Shown: piece after piece, positions 17,526-25,154 of the stretch
How positions within the stretch are numbered: position 1 is the first letter of the stretch
Layout: each line of letters starts with the position of its first letter
Assembly (NCBI GenBank): GCA_023428645.1
Contig: JAEYXD010000095.1
Span: forward strand, 1 to 36,214
DNA length: 36,214 nt
Origin: Pseudomonadota bacterium
GTDB taxonomy: Bacteria > Pseudomonadota > Gammaproteobacteria > Steroidobacterales > Steroidobacteraceae
Direction: 5' to 3'
Position numbers and translations under genes: made by a program
Notes under the pieces: model-generated
Told to the model about the DNA's origin: nothing
What the model saw: only the letters and a program-made list of their open reading frames with translations
Database searches by the model: none

Positions 17526-18923
17526 TCAGGCAGGTTTCGCTTCGAGCGGAGGCGGCTTGCCGCCGCCGTACGTGAGACGCGCTCGCGGCGAGCGGAAGCT
17601 CGCACGCAAGCGCGGCACTTCAGCGAGCACTTCCAAGCCGGCGAGACGCGTGAGCTCGTCGCCGTCGCGCACACGGCGGTCGAACATTTCGAGCAGGATC
17701 GCGATCGCGGCGCCGAACATCGTGCCGAACACGGCGGCGAGCACGACGCTCAACACGAATCCCGGCGGCGCCGGCGAGCCCGGCACGGCGGCGCGATCCA
17801 GCACGGCGACGCTCGTCTGATCCAACTGGCTCTCGAGCCGCACCGTGCTCGCACGTTGCAGCATCGCGTCATAGGCGCCTTGCGCGGTCTCGACCTCCCG
17901 GCTCAACACCGACACTTCGTCGCGCTGACGCTTGAGCTCCAGGATTCGCGCCTTCTGCTCGTCGAATGCCTGCTGCAGGTTCGCGGCCTGTCGATTCGCG
18001 ATCTGCACTGCCTGGCCGATCGACGCCGTCGCCCTGCTCGTCTCGGCGACGATCTTCGCGCGCAGCTCGCTCACTTCGGCGCTCGCCATCTGATGCTGCG
18101 GATGATTGCGGCCGTAGCGCTCGCTGATCTCCGCGAGCTTCGCCTCGGCGCGCACGAGCTCGCCCTGCAGCGATTGCAGCAACCCGTTGTTCATGATTTC
18201 GGGCAGCTCGTTCGTGTTGCCGCCCTGCGCCGCCTGGCGATTGCGCGCGAGCGCCTCCTGCTGCACGCGCTGCGCCTCGACGAGCTGTCGCGACAGGTCG
18301 TTGAGGCGCGAGTTCTCGACGTCGAGCCGCTCGTCCGTCGCGATGATCCCGTGATCGCGCTGATACTGCGACAGCTTCTGCCGGCGCTCCTCGACGATGT
18401 CGCGCATGTTGCGCAGCTGTTCGTCGAACCACACGTTCTGGCGGCGCGCCGGATCGAGCCGCAGCTCCAGGCTCGTGCGCACGTAGGCATCCGCGAACGC
18501 ATTCGCGACGTCCGCCGCGAAGCGCGGATCTTCATCCTCGAAGCGGATGCGCACGACATTGCTTTGCGACGTCGGCTTCACGTTGAGGGCGGACAACAGC
18601 CCGTAGGCGCGCGAGTTGCGCTCGGCGTCCGCATCGGGGCCGGTGCCCTCGACGAGCTTGAGCGCCTCGACGACCTTGAGCGCGACGGCGCGGCTCGTGA
18701 TCACGTCCATCTGCGTGGTGAGGACGTTCGAGCCTTGCGCCGGCAGCACCGAGCCCGTCACCGGGTCGACACCCTTGGTGTCGATCACGAGCGAGGTCGC
18801 GGCGACGTATTTCGGCGGCAGCACGACCTTGGCGATGAGCGCCAGCGCGACCGCGCCGGCCATCACCGCGAACACGAGCTGGCGGCGCGCCCACAGGATG
18901 CGAAATAACTGTGTGATGTTCAT
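17526..18923 (-). CDS. epsF: EpsF-type polysaccharide chain-length determinant (Wzz family)
   Basis: 465 residues with the Wzz/PCP topology. A short cytoplasmic start (MNITQLFRILWARRQ) leads into the first helix (about 16-34). A large periplasmic part with long coiled-coil stretches spans about 160-375 (LRNMRDIVEERRQKLSQYQ, ELVRAEAKLAEISERYG). A second helix lies at about 402-428 (GFVLSVVLAAVFGTMFGAA), followed by a cytoplasmic tail. The protein sets the modal length of the exported polymer and would work with the EpsG-type ATPase encoded next, since it has no ATPase domain of its own. This two-gene arrangement is usual in methanolan-type loci. It lies 27 bp after EpsE. Confidence 0.88.
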   Translation of the reverse strand: MNITQLFRILWARRQLVFAVMAGAVALALIAKVVLPPKYVAATSLVIDTKGVDPVTGSVLPAQGSNVLTTQMDVITSRAVALKVVEALKLVEGTGPDADAERNSRAYGLLSALNVKPTSQSNVVRIRFEDEDPRFAADVANAFADAYVRTSLELRLDPARRQNVWFDEQLRNMRDIVEERRQKLSQYQRDHGIIATDERLDVENSRLNDLSRQLVEAQRVQQEALARNRQAAQGGNTNELPEIMNNGLLQSLQGELVRAEAKLAEISERYGRNHPQHQMASAEVSELRAKIVAETSRATASIGQAVQIANRQAANLQQAFDEQKARILELKRQRDEVSVLSREVETAQGAYDAMLQRASTVRLESQLDQTSVAVLDRAAVPGSPAPPGFVLSVVLAAVFGTMFGAAIAILLEMFDRRVRDGDELTRLAGLEVLAEVPRLRASFRSPRARLTYGGGKPPPLEAKPA

Positions 18924-18950
18924 CGTTCGGTATCCGTCGCGTGGCGACCG

Positions 18951-19778
18951 TTAGAACCAGCTCTCTTTGATATAAAGCACGTCATCCGCCTTCAGCACGT
19001 CGGAGTCGCGGATCGAGTATTCCTTTTCGTTGCCCTGCTCATCGCGACGTTTCACGACGGCGCGCCGCTCCGTGCCGCGCGCGGTCAAGCCGCCGCCAGC
19101 GGAGATCGCGCGCGACAAAGTCATGTTCCGCTCGAGACGATATTGGCCGGGGCGGTTCACCTGCCCGTAGATATAGAAGTGCTCGGCGCGCGGTACGAAC
19201 AGCCGATCACCGCCCTTCACCGCGACATTCTGGGTCGGATCGCCACGCAACAGCGCGTCGAGGTTCAGATCGAGCTTCGTGCCGTCCGCGCGCATCAGCG
19301 TCGCGAAATCGCTCGCGGTCTGCGCGACGACGCCGCCCGCCTCCGCGAGGATGTCGAGCACGTTGGTGCTTGCCCGCAGCGGGTACTGTCCCGGCTTCGA
19401 CACATGGCCGAGCACGGATACCTTCTGGCTCATGTACTCGGCAATGAGCACCGAGACCTGCGGCTGCCGCAGGAAGCCGCCCTCGATGAAGCTGGCCGCC
19501 AGCTTCTTCTCGACGTCCGCGCTCGACAGCCCCGCGACCGGGACGGAGCCGATCATCGGCATCGTGATCGTGCCGGACTCGGCGATGCGCGCGTCCGTCG
19601 ACAGCTCCGGCGAGCCGAACACCGAGACCTTGAGCAGATCGCCCGGCCCCACTTTGTAGTCTTCCGGCGGCGTGCCCGCGGTCGGCACACTCGTGGTCTC
19701 GGCGCCCGCGAGCGCCGTCCACAACGCGAGAATGAAGATCAGCGCGATGCCGCGCGATCGTTCGACATCAATACGCAT
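18951..19778 (-). CDS. epsE: EpsE-type polysaccharide export protein (Wza-like)
   Basis: 275 residues. A signal peptide (GIALIFILALWTALAGA) is followed by a Poly_export domain starting YKVGPGDLLKVSVFGSPELS, then SLBB-type beta-grasp repeats (SVLGHVSKPGQYPLRASTNV and IYGQVNRPGQYRLERNMTLS). Wza-family proteins form the outer-membrane gate for EPS or capsule. No Cys follows the signal peptide, so it is not an obvious lipoprotein, unlike E. coli Wza. It may rely on the EpsL-type barrel for outer-membrane placement, which is inference. Its start overlaps the end of the EpsB-type gene by 11 bp. Confidence 0.9.
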   Translation of the reverse strand: MRIDVERSRGIALIFILALWTALAGAETTSVPTAGTPPEDYKVGPGDLLKVSVFGSPELSTDARIAESGTITMPMIGSVPVAGLSSADVEKKLAASFIEGGFLRQPQVSVLIAEYMSQKVSVLGHVSKPGQYPLRASTNVLDILAEAGGVVAQTASDFATLMRADGTKLDLNLDALLRGDPTQNVAVKGGDRLFVPRAEHFYIYGQVNRPGQYRLERNMTLSRAISAGGGLTARGTERRAVVKRRDEQGNEKEYSIRDSDVLKADDVLYIKESWF

Positions 19779-21225
19779 TGCCGTCCTTCCACACCATGAA
19801 AGCTGTCTTGAGGATGATGATGAGGTCGAAGCCCAGCGACCAATGACGCAGATACTCGAGATCGTAGTTGATGCGCATCGTCATCGAATGCAGATCGTCG
19901 CCGCCTCGATAGCCGTTCACCTGTGCCCAGCCCGTGATACCCGGCTTGACCTTGTGACGCACCATGTAGCCGGGGATTTGCCTGCGGTAGTTCTCGTTGA
20001 CCGCAACCGCATGCGGACGCGGGCCGACGATGCTCATGTTGCCGAACAGCACGTTGAAGAGCTGCGGGATTTCATCGAGCGAGGTCTTGCGAATGAAGGC
20101 GCCGAACGGCGTCACGCGCGTGTCGTTGCGCTCGACCGGCGTGTACGTCGCACCCGGCTCCTCGACCCGCAGCGACCTGAATTTGTAGACGATGATTTCC
20201 CTGCCATCGAGGCCGTAGCGCTTCTGGCGATAGATCGCCGGCCCCGGCGAGCTCAGCTTCACGCCGAGCGCGACGAAGATGAACACTGGCGCGAGCAGCA
20301 GGATCGCCAGCCCCGAGATCGCGATATCGCTCAGCCGCTTCGCCATGCCGCGCACGCCGTAGAACGGCGATTCACAGACCGCGATCACGGGAATCCCGTC
20401 CACGATGTCGAAGCGGGGCTGCACGAGATCGAAGACGCTGAGGTCGGGGACGAAGTAGATGGACGCCGTCGAATCGCGCAGCGAGCTGATGAGCTCGAGG
20501 ATGCGTGGCTGCGGCGTCATCGGCAGCGTGATGTAGACGATGTCGACGCCTTCGCGCGACACGTAACCCGCGACGTCCTCGAGGCCGCCGAGCAGGCGCC
20601 CGCTGCATTCGGCGGGCAGCCGCCCCGGCTCGCGATTGTCGAAAAAGCCCGCGACGTCGATCCGCAGCGTCGACTTGGCGCCGACGGTCGCCTCCAGCTG
20701 CAGCGCGCGCGAGGATGCGCCGACGATGACTGCCTTGCGCACCCGCCGCGCCTGCGATACGCGATCGAGCACCCGTTGCGCCGTGAGCTCGCCTATCCAA
20801 AGGACGATCGGCGTCGCGAGCGCCCAGCTGATGAGCACGGGACGGCTGAAATAGTGCCCGAGCGCCGACAGATCGAGCAGCGTGTAGAGGAACACCATGA
20901 GCAGCGACCAGCGCACGCCGATGTCGATGAACGAGCGCAGGGCCATAACGGCGATGGGCGTAATGCGCGGCGGCATGACGTCGAGCAGATCCGCGACCCC
21001 GAGGAACGACAGCACGCCGACGAGGATGTACGGCCCATAGAACGGCTCATCCCATGCGATCAGGCACGCGAACAGCGTGAGGGCGGGAATGACCGGGTAC
21101 AGCAGCGACTTGATCGCGAAGACGGACGCGGGTTCGCTGGCGCTCACTTCTCCAGAGCGATCACGAAGGCGCCATTGCTCGAGCTCTCGCGCCGTCATCG
21201 GCGCGGAATAGTTCGTGCTGTTCAT
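19768..21225 (-). CDS. epsB: EpsB-type undecaprenyl-phosphate hexose phosphotransferase
   Basis: 485 residues of the PHPT/WbaP-like family (undecaprenyl-phosphate glucose phosphotransferase, TIGR03023-like). Four N-terminal helices (about 40-145) are followed by a CoA-binding-like Rossmann domain (RKAVIVGASSRALQLEATVG). One reentrant helix lies near 300-322. The catalytic bacterial sugar transferase domain (PF02397) has VYKFRSLR at 346-353, the Asp-Glu dyad in TSLDEIPQL (384-385), NMSIVGPRPH at 396-405 and KPGITGWAQVNGYRG at 427-441. It starts EPS synthesis by moving hexose-1-phosphate from UDP-sugar to the lipid carrier. The ATG at 21225 gives the usual family length; an ATG at 21252 is a possible alternative. 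The leader contains a hairpin at 21259-21283. Confidence 0.92.
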   Translation of the reverse strand: MNSTNYSAPMTARELEQWRLRDRSGEVSASEPASVFAIKSLLYPVIPALTLFACLIAWDEPFYGPYILVGVLSFLGVADLLDVMPPRITPIAVMALRSFIDIGVRWSLLMVFLYTLLDLSALGHYFSRPVLISWALATPIVLWIGELTAQRVLDRVSQARRVRKAVIVGASSRALQLEATVGAKSTLRIDVAGFFDNREPGRLPAECSGRLLGGLEDVAGYVSREGVDIVYITLPMTPQPRILELISSLRDSTASIYFVPDLSVFDLVQPRFDIVDGIPVIAVCESPFYGVRGMAKRLSDIAISGLAILLLAPVFIFVALGVKLSSPGPAIYRQKRYGLDGREIIVYKFRSLRVEEPGATYTPVERNDTRVTPFGAFIRKTSLDEIPQLFNVLFGNMSIVGPRPHAVAVNENYRRQIPGYMVRHKVKPGITGWAQVNGYRGGDDLHSMTMRINYDLEYLRHWSLGFDLIIILKTAFMVWKDGNAY

Positions 21226-21258
21226 CTGGTTCTCAGCAAGTATCGACCACATGCCGCG

Positions 21259-21283
21259 CAGCGCTACACATCGAGCAGCGCTG
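21259..21283. other. Inverted repeat in the leader of the EpsB-type gene
   Basis: CAGCGCT and AGCGCTG form a 7-bp stem around an 11-base loop, about 34 bp upstream of the EpsB-type start in the 131-bp gap after the small secreted protein gene. It could act in the mRNA leader as an attenuator or stability element. There is no T-run, so termination here is unproven. Confidence 0.3.
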
Positions 21284-21356
21284 CAAGCGGAATGCCAATG
21301 CAATCACCATCGCCGCGTGAATTCGACGACCGCGCGCCGCGTTCGCAGGCAACACA

Positions 21357-21779
21357 TCAGGTGCTGAACTGGTGGGGGCGCAGGAAGCGATGCTTACGCC
21401 GCAGCTGGTAGGCGATGAGCATCAGCGCGACGAAACCCGTGAGCAGGTGATCTTCGAGCGTGCGGGTCGCGGGCAGCGGGGTGGTCGCCGGGTTGTAACG
21501 CTCGCGCGGCCGCTCGTCCGCGTGCAGCGGCGGTTGGACGCGAGTGAAGGAAAGAGGATTGTGAGAGGGTGACACGAGCCCCATGGCGCCGAGCGCGCTC
21601 CGGCCGCCTTCACTGTGCTGCGCGTTCAGCCATGCGTTCGTGCTTCGAGTGATGAATCGCTCCGTCGGCGCGGCGAGCGTCGCCACGGAGCCATCGGGGT
21701 TGGTGGTGGATTCGAATGCTAGGGTCGCTTCTCCCGTGATCGCCAATGCAAATCCAAGAACGACTGTGGCAACGCGCAT
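21357..21779 (-). CDS. Small secreted protein with C-terminal membrane tail, first gene of the EPS locus
   Basis: 140 residues of no family I recognise with certainty. A signal peptide (RVATVVLGFALAITGEATLA) starts at the ATG at 21779, supported by GGGAG five bases upstream. The middle (about 22-107) is hydrophilic, Pro/Arg-rich and low in structure. The C-terminus has one hydrophobic helix (HLLTGFVALMLIAYQL, 111-126) followed by a basic run (RRKHR, 127-131) and a short tail. This tripartite end resembles PEP-CTERM-like sorting tails in layout, but no PEP motif is visible and no exosortase is in the window. It lies 131 bp upstream of the EpsB-type gene on the same strand. It may be a matrix or envelope protein, or a helper of EPS export; the function is unknown. 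Confidence 0.65.
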   Translation of the reverse strand: MRVATVVLGFALAITGEATLAFESTTNPDGSVATLAAPTERFITRSTNAWLNAQHSEGGRSALGAMGLVSPSHNPLSFTRVQPPLHADERPRERYNPATTPLPATRTLEDHLLTGFVALMLIAYQLRRKHRFLRPHQFST

Positions 21780-22391
21780 AATTACTCCCATTGACCTTCG
21801 ACTTGTTGGCACCGAACTCATGCCTCGGCACCTGCATGCACGCCCCCCATTTTCAAAAACACCCCATCCATGGCGAATCTCTTCCAACCAATGAAGCAAG
21901 TTACGTTCCTTGTTTGCAAGAGTCGCAGCCGATCGACAGCAGCGCATCTTGAGCATGTAATCGTTACAGACATGCGAGCTCAACACGGCAAAAGTGAGCC
22001 GCAGCCGGGATACGGTCACGCACTCGTACCCAGTCAGCTCCGACCCTGACTTTCACACGCACCAACTAGATCCGCCCCATGTGCGCCGCTGCGCCACTTC
22101 GGCTCATGTTTGAATCATGAGGTGGCGGCCTTCGACAAATGACGACCGCCAAACCCTTGCCGCGCGGACTGCTCAAGTAGTTACACGTAACGTTTGTTCC
22201 TTCACCTGTCAGAAAAAATTTTCTGCTCGCGATTGGCGCTAGACGGCGACACACCGCTCGAAAAAATTTCTTTCGGAGCGGCGGCACTCTAGCCACCAGA
22301 TTCGCTCACGTCTCCTCGGCGCATTTCGCAGTCAGCATCGGAAAAATTTCCCGACGCAACCTCTTCGGTCCACCGATGCGTTACGCAAGTG
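21780..22391. promoter_or_regulatory. Divergent regulatory gap upstream of EPS locus and DUF72 gene
   Basis: About 610 bp without a convincing gene, AT-richer than its surroundings. It should hold the promoter of the EPS locus (minus strand) and of the DUF72 gene (plus strand). Three inverted repeats of one type occur: CAGAAAAAATTTTCTG at 22210-22225, CGAAAAAATTTC at 22259-22270, and CGGAAAAATTTCCCG at 22339-22353. Each has GAAA facing TTTC around a short A/T centre. A TTTTCAAAA element lies near 21851-21859. A 76-codon open frame at 22066-22296 (minus) lacks protein-like character and was not called. I could not assign a sigma factor consensus. Confidence 0.5.
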
Positions 22392-23327
22392 ATGTCCACA
22401 CAGCAGCGCGCACGCATCCGCATCGGAATCTCGGGGTGGCGTTACACGCCCTGGCGCGGCGTCTTCTATCCGGAATCCCTGCCCCAGCGCTTGGAGCTGG
22501 CCTACGCGTCGCGGCTGCTGCCAACGATCGAGATCAATGGCTCGTTCTATTCACTGCAGCGTCCCGAGTATTACGCGCAGTGGTACGCGGAGACTCCGCC
22601 TGACTTCGAGTTCGCCGTGAAGGGACCGCGCTTCATCACGCACATGAAGCGCCTGAAGGACGTGCGCACGCCGCTCGCAAACTTCTTCGCCTCGGGTGTC
22701 TTCAATTTGCGCCACAAGCTCGGGCCCGTGCTGTGGCAGTTCCCACCGCAAATGCGCTTCGATCGGCAACGCTTCGCCGATTTCATCGAGTTGTTGCCAA
22801 TGGACACGGCCGCGGCGCTGCGTCTCGCGCGCGGCCGCGACTTCCGTTTGAAAGGCCGGGCACGCCTCGCGATCGACGCGGTACGGCCGCTGCGCCACGC
22901 GTTCGAGATCCGGCACGAGAGCTTTCTCGATCCTCGGTTCGTCGCGCTCCTGCGCAGCCGCGCGATCGCGCTGGTCATCGCCGAGACCGCGCAACGCTGG
23001 CCGATGCCCGAGGACATCACGGCCGACTTCGTCTATCTGCGATTGCACGGCGACAAGCACCTGTATCAAAGCGGCTACAGCGACCGGGCGCTGGAACGCT
23101 GGGCGGAGAAGATTCGAGCGTGGCATGTCGGCAAGGACGTGGACGGCACGAAGATCGCGCCCGGTCGTCCGCCCAGGAAGCCGCGCGACGTCTACTGCTA
23201 CTTCGACAATACGGACGTGAAGCTGCGCGCACCCGTCGACGCGCGGGCGCTCATGCGCAAGCTCGGGCTGGCGGGCGACGAACGACGCGGCCGCGTCGTT
23301 CGTGAGCTCCTGCACGCGTCCGCGTGA
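22392..23327 (+). CDS. DUF72 domain-containing protein (YecE family)
   Basis: 311 residues with a TIM-barrel-like DUF72 fold (PF01904). Family hallmarks: RIGISGWRYTPWRGVFYPE near the start, LPTIEINGSFYSLQRPEYYA, FEFAVKGPRFITHMKRL, LGPVLWQFPPQ, HAFEIRHESFLD, and near the end YCYFDNTDVKLRAP, which corresponds to the usual YxYFNNDxxGxA segment. The biochemical role of the family is not established. The ATG at 22392 is directly preceded by an in-frame GTG at 22389; the ATG is preferred. It is divergent from the EPS locus and ends 3 bp before the convergent response regulator gene, so no separate terminator fits between them. Confidence 0.9.
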   Translation: MSTQQRARIRIGISGWRYTPWRGVFYPESLPQRLELAYASRLLPTIEINGSFYSLQRPEYYAQWYAETPPDFEFAVKGPRFITHMKRLKDVRTPLANFFASGVFNLRHKLGPVLWQFPPQMRFDRQRFADFIELLPMDTAAALRLARGRDFRLKGRARLAIDAVRPLRHAFEIRHESFLDPRFVALLRSRAIALVIAETAQRWPMPEDITADFVYLRLHGDKHLYQSGYSDRALERWAEKIRAWHVGKDVDGTKIAPGRPPRKPRDVYCYFDNTDVKLRAPVDARALMRKLGLAGDERRGRVVRELLHASA

Positions 23328-23330
23328 GCG

Positions 23331-23762
23331 TCAGTGCCAGCGGGCCTGGTACTGCGGCGCCAGCCGTAAGCTCGGCGGCGGCGAGCATCGCGGTGGTGGA
23401 CTGCGCAAGCCTTGCTCGATGTATTCGAGCGCGCGCCGTATCCCGTGCGTCGAGTACGGCTTGCTGATCACGCCGAGCGCCCCGGCACAGTCCTCTGGCA
23501 GCATCCGGCTGTTCGCCGTCACGAAGACGAAGCACCGTTGCGCCGAGCGTAGAGCCTCGGCGAGCTGTAGTCCGCTCGTCCCGTCGGCGAGTTGGAGATC
23601 GACGAACACCAGATCAGGGTTCGCGGATTGTGCCAATTGCGACGCTTCGTCCGCCGTCGTCGCCCAGCCGACGACCTCATGCCCGGCATCTTCGAGGAAG
23701 CCCTGCAGCGCCATCGCGGACAGGGCTTCGTCTTCGGCGATCACGACTCGCAACGCACTCAT
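23331..23762 (-). CDS. Single-domain response regulator
   Basis: 143 residues, a lone receiver domain. Acidic pair Glu10-Asp11 (VVIAEDEALS), phospho-acceptor Asp55 (LVFVDLQLADG), Thr82 (FVFVTANS), and Lys101-Pro102 (ISKPYS) are all in place. A short Pro/Arg-rich tail (about 121-143) has no DNA-binding domain. It should take phosphate from the LOV kinase encoded just upstream; the two genes share one base (TGATG), with AAGGAT ahead of the start. Like other CheY-like or HWE/HisKA_2-partnered regulators, it would act by protein contacts or as a phosphate sink. Possible targets are not identifiable here. Confidence 0.9.
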   Translation of the reverse strand: MSALRVVIAEDEALSAMALQGFLEDAGHEVVGWATTADEASQLAQSANPDLVFVDLQLADGTSGLQLAEALRSAQRCFVFVTANSRMLPEDCAGALGVISKPYSTHGIRRALEYIEQGLRSPPPRCSPPPSLRLAPQYQARWH

Positions 23763-25006
23763 CAAGGATCCTTGGGATGCAGCGGCCAACGTATCTCCAC
23801 CCGCGTGCCGGGGTTGGCCGCCTGCCAGCGCGTCGTCGCGCGGACCTGCCGGCCGAGCGCCTCGACCAGCGACTTGCCGAACGACGGCTTGCCGTAGTCC
23901 ATGCCGAGCCTGTGACCATCGGCACCGTCGCCATGACCATCGTCATGGCCATTGCCCCGACCATCGCCATGACCGTCCCCACGGCCGCCGCCATCGTGAT
24001 GCATGCCGATACCGTCATCCTCGATCGTGATCGTCGCGTGGCCATCGATGCGCTTGACCGAAAGCGCGATCGTGCCCGGCTGGCTTTCCGTGAAAGCGTG
24101 CTTGAGCGAGTTCGTGACGATCTCGTTCACCATCAGCGCGATCGGCGCGGCGCGATCGGCCGGAACTTCGAGCGCCTCGAGGTCCAGCTCCAGCTTCACG
24201 TCGGGCCGACTCGACGCGCTCACGAGATCGCGAGCGAGATCGCGCGAGAACTCCGCGAGATCGAAACAGCTGATATCGCTCGAGCGATACAGCCGCCGAT
24301 GCACGGCGCTCAATGCCTCCACGCGCTCCAGTGTCGACATCAGCGAACGGCGCACGCTCGGATCCGCGATATTCCGGCTCTGCATAACGATCAGCGAGGC
24401 GATCATCTGTAAATTGTTCTTGACGCGATGATCCACCTCGTTCAGCAGCAGGCGCTGCGCTTCGAGCGCTGCTTGCAGCTCGACGTTGGCGCGCCGCCCC
24501 TCAGCGAGGGCGACCTCCAGTTCCTGCGTACGCCGCTGCACTTCGCGCTCGAACCGTTCCTTCTCCTGCTCGACACGCTGCTGCGCATTGACGCGCTCGG
24601 TGATGTCGAGCTGCGAGCTGAAGTAATAAACGAGCTCCCCCCGCTCCGTGTACACCGGACTGATGTAAAGCGCGTTCCAGAACGTGGAGCCGTCCTTGCG
24701 ATAGTTGAGGATGTCGACGTTGATGTCGCGGCCTGCGCGCGTTGCGTCGCGAATGGCGGCGATCGCATTGGCATCCGTCTGCGGACCCTGCAGGAAGCGG
24801 CAGTTGCGGCCGGTGACTTCCTCGCGCGAGTAGCCACTGAGATTCAGGAAGGCGTCGTTCGCGAAGATGACCGGATTGTCGGGCCGGCGTGGATCCGTGA
24901 TGAGCATCGGCATGCGCGTCGCGCGAATCGCCGCGGCAAACGGATCACCCTTGCCGTGCTCCACGTTCAGATCACCGGTGATCTTCCAAGCCTCCTTCGA
25001 CTCCAT
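23762..25006 (-). CDS. LOV-domain (blue-light) sensor histidine kinase with His/Gly/Asp-rich insert
   Basis: 414 residues, soluble. Residues about 20-138 are a LOV-type PAS domain: GRNCRFLQG at 66-74 contains the photoactive Cys69, with Asn101, Asn111 and Gln132 at flavin-contact positions (NYRKDGSTFWN, SSQLDIT). A coiled coil spans about 138-190. A HisKA_2-type dimerisation domain follows, with phospho-acceptor His193 (NEVDHRVKNNLQ). The ATPase domain has NEIVTNSLKHAF (294-305) and DDGIGM (330-335). Residues 336-365 are an insert of Gly, Asp, His and Arg, where the ATP lid should be, before the second glycine box (GKSLVEALGRQV). Flavin-bound LOV kinases of this type respond to blue light. 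The start has only a weak ribosome site, but no other start keeps the LOV domain whole. Confidence 0.93.
   Translation of the reverse strand: MESKEAWKITGDLNVEHGKGDPFAAAIRATRMPMLITDPRRPDNPVIFANDAFLNLSGYSREEVTGRNCRFLQGPQTDANAIAAIRDATRAGRDINVDILNYRKDGSTFWNALYISPVYTERGELVYYFSSQLDITERVNAQQRVEQEKERFEREVQRRTQELEVALAEGRRANVELQAALEAQRLLLNEVDHRVKNNLQMIASLIVMQSRNIADPSVRRSLMSTLERVEALSAVHRRLYRSSDISCFDLAEFSRDLARDLVSASSRPDVKLELDLEALEVPADRAAPIALMVNEIVTNSLKHAFTESQPGTIALSVKRIDGHATITIEDDGIGMHHDGGGRGDGHGDGRGNGHDDGHGDGADGHRLGMDYGKPSFGKSLVEALGRQVRATTRWQAANPGTRVEIRWPLHPKDP
23912..24001 (-). repeat. Imperfect tandem repeat coding the His/Gly/Asp insert
   Basis: Within the LOV kinase gene the bases are an irregular tandem array of units like GACGGTCATGGCGATGG and shorter variants, coding GDGHGDGRGNGHDDGHGDG-type sequence (residues 336-365). 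The repeat is in frame and contains no stop. It probably arose by replication slippage. Confidence 0.7.
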
Positions 25007-25154
25007 ATTCGTACCGATCTTGTTCTACTGCGAATACAACGCGCGAGTCGGGAAAATTGTTCTTGACGCGCCGCTGCAACCGCGGCCCCGTGTCGAGCGT
25101 TGCGCTGGATCCCGGCCGATATAGAACGCGCGCAACGCGCCTCGGCGGCGCTCG

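Noticed and set aside
17517..18908. Plus-strand open frame of over 460 codons opposite the EpsF-type gene
   Set aside because: No recognisable domain and His/Arg-rich; the minus-strand Wzz protein explains the sequence.
19672..21411. Plus-strand open frame of nearly 580 codons opposite EpsB/EpsE-type genes
   Set aside because: It crosses two well-supported minus-strand genes and reads as Arg/Asp/His-rich shadow.
22066..22296. Short minus-strand open frame in the EPS/DUF72 gap
   Set aside because: No ribosome site, no protein-like character, and it contains one of the inverted repeats.
23912..24001. Possible CRISPR or minisatellite array
   Set aside because: Units are short, irregular and in frame within the LOV kinase gene. 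There are no spacers and no cas genes.
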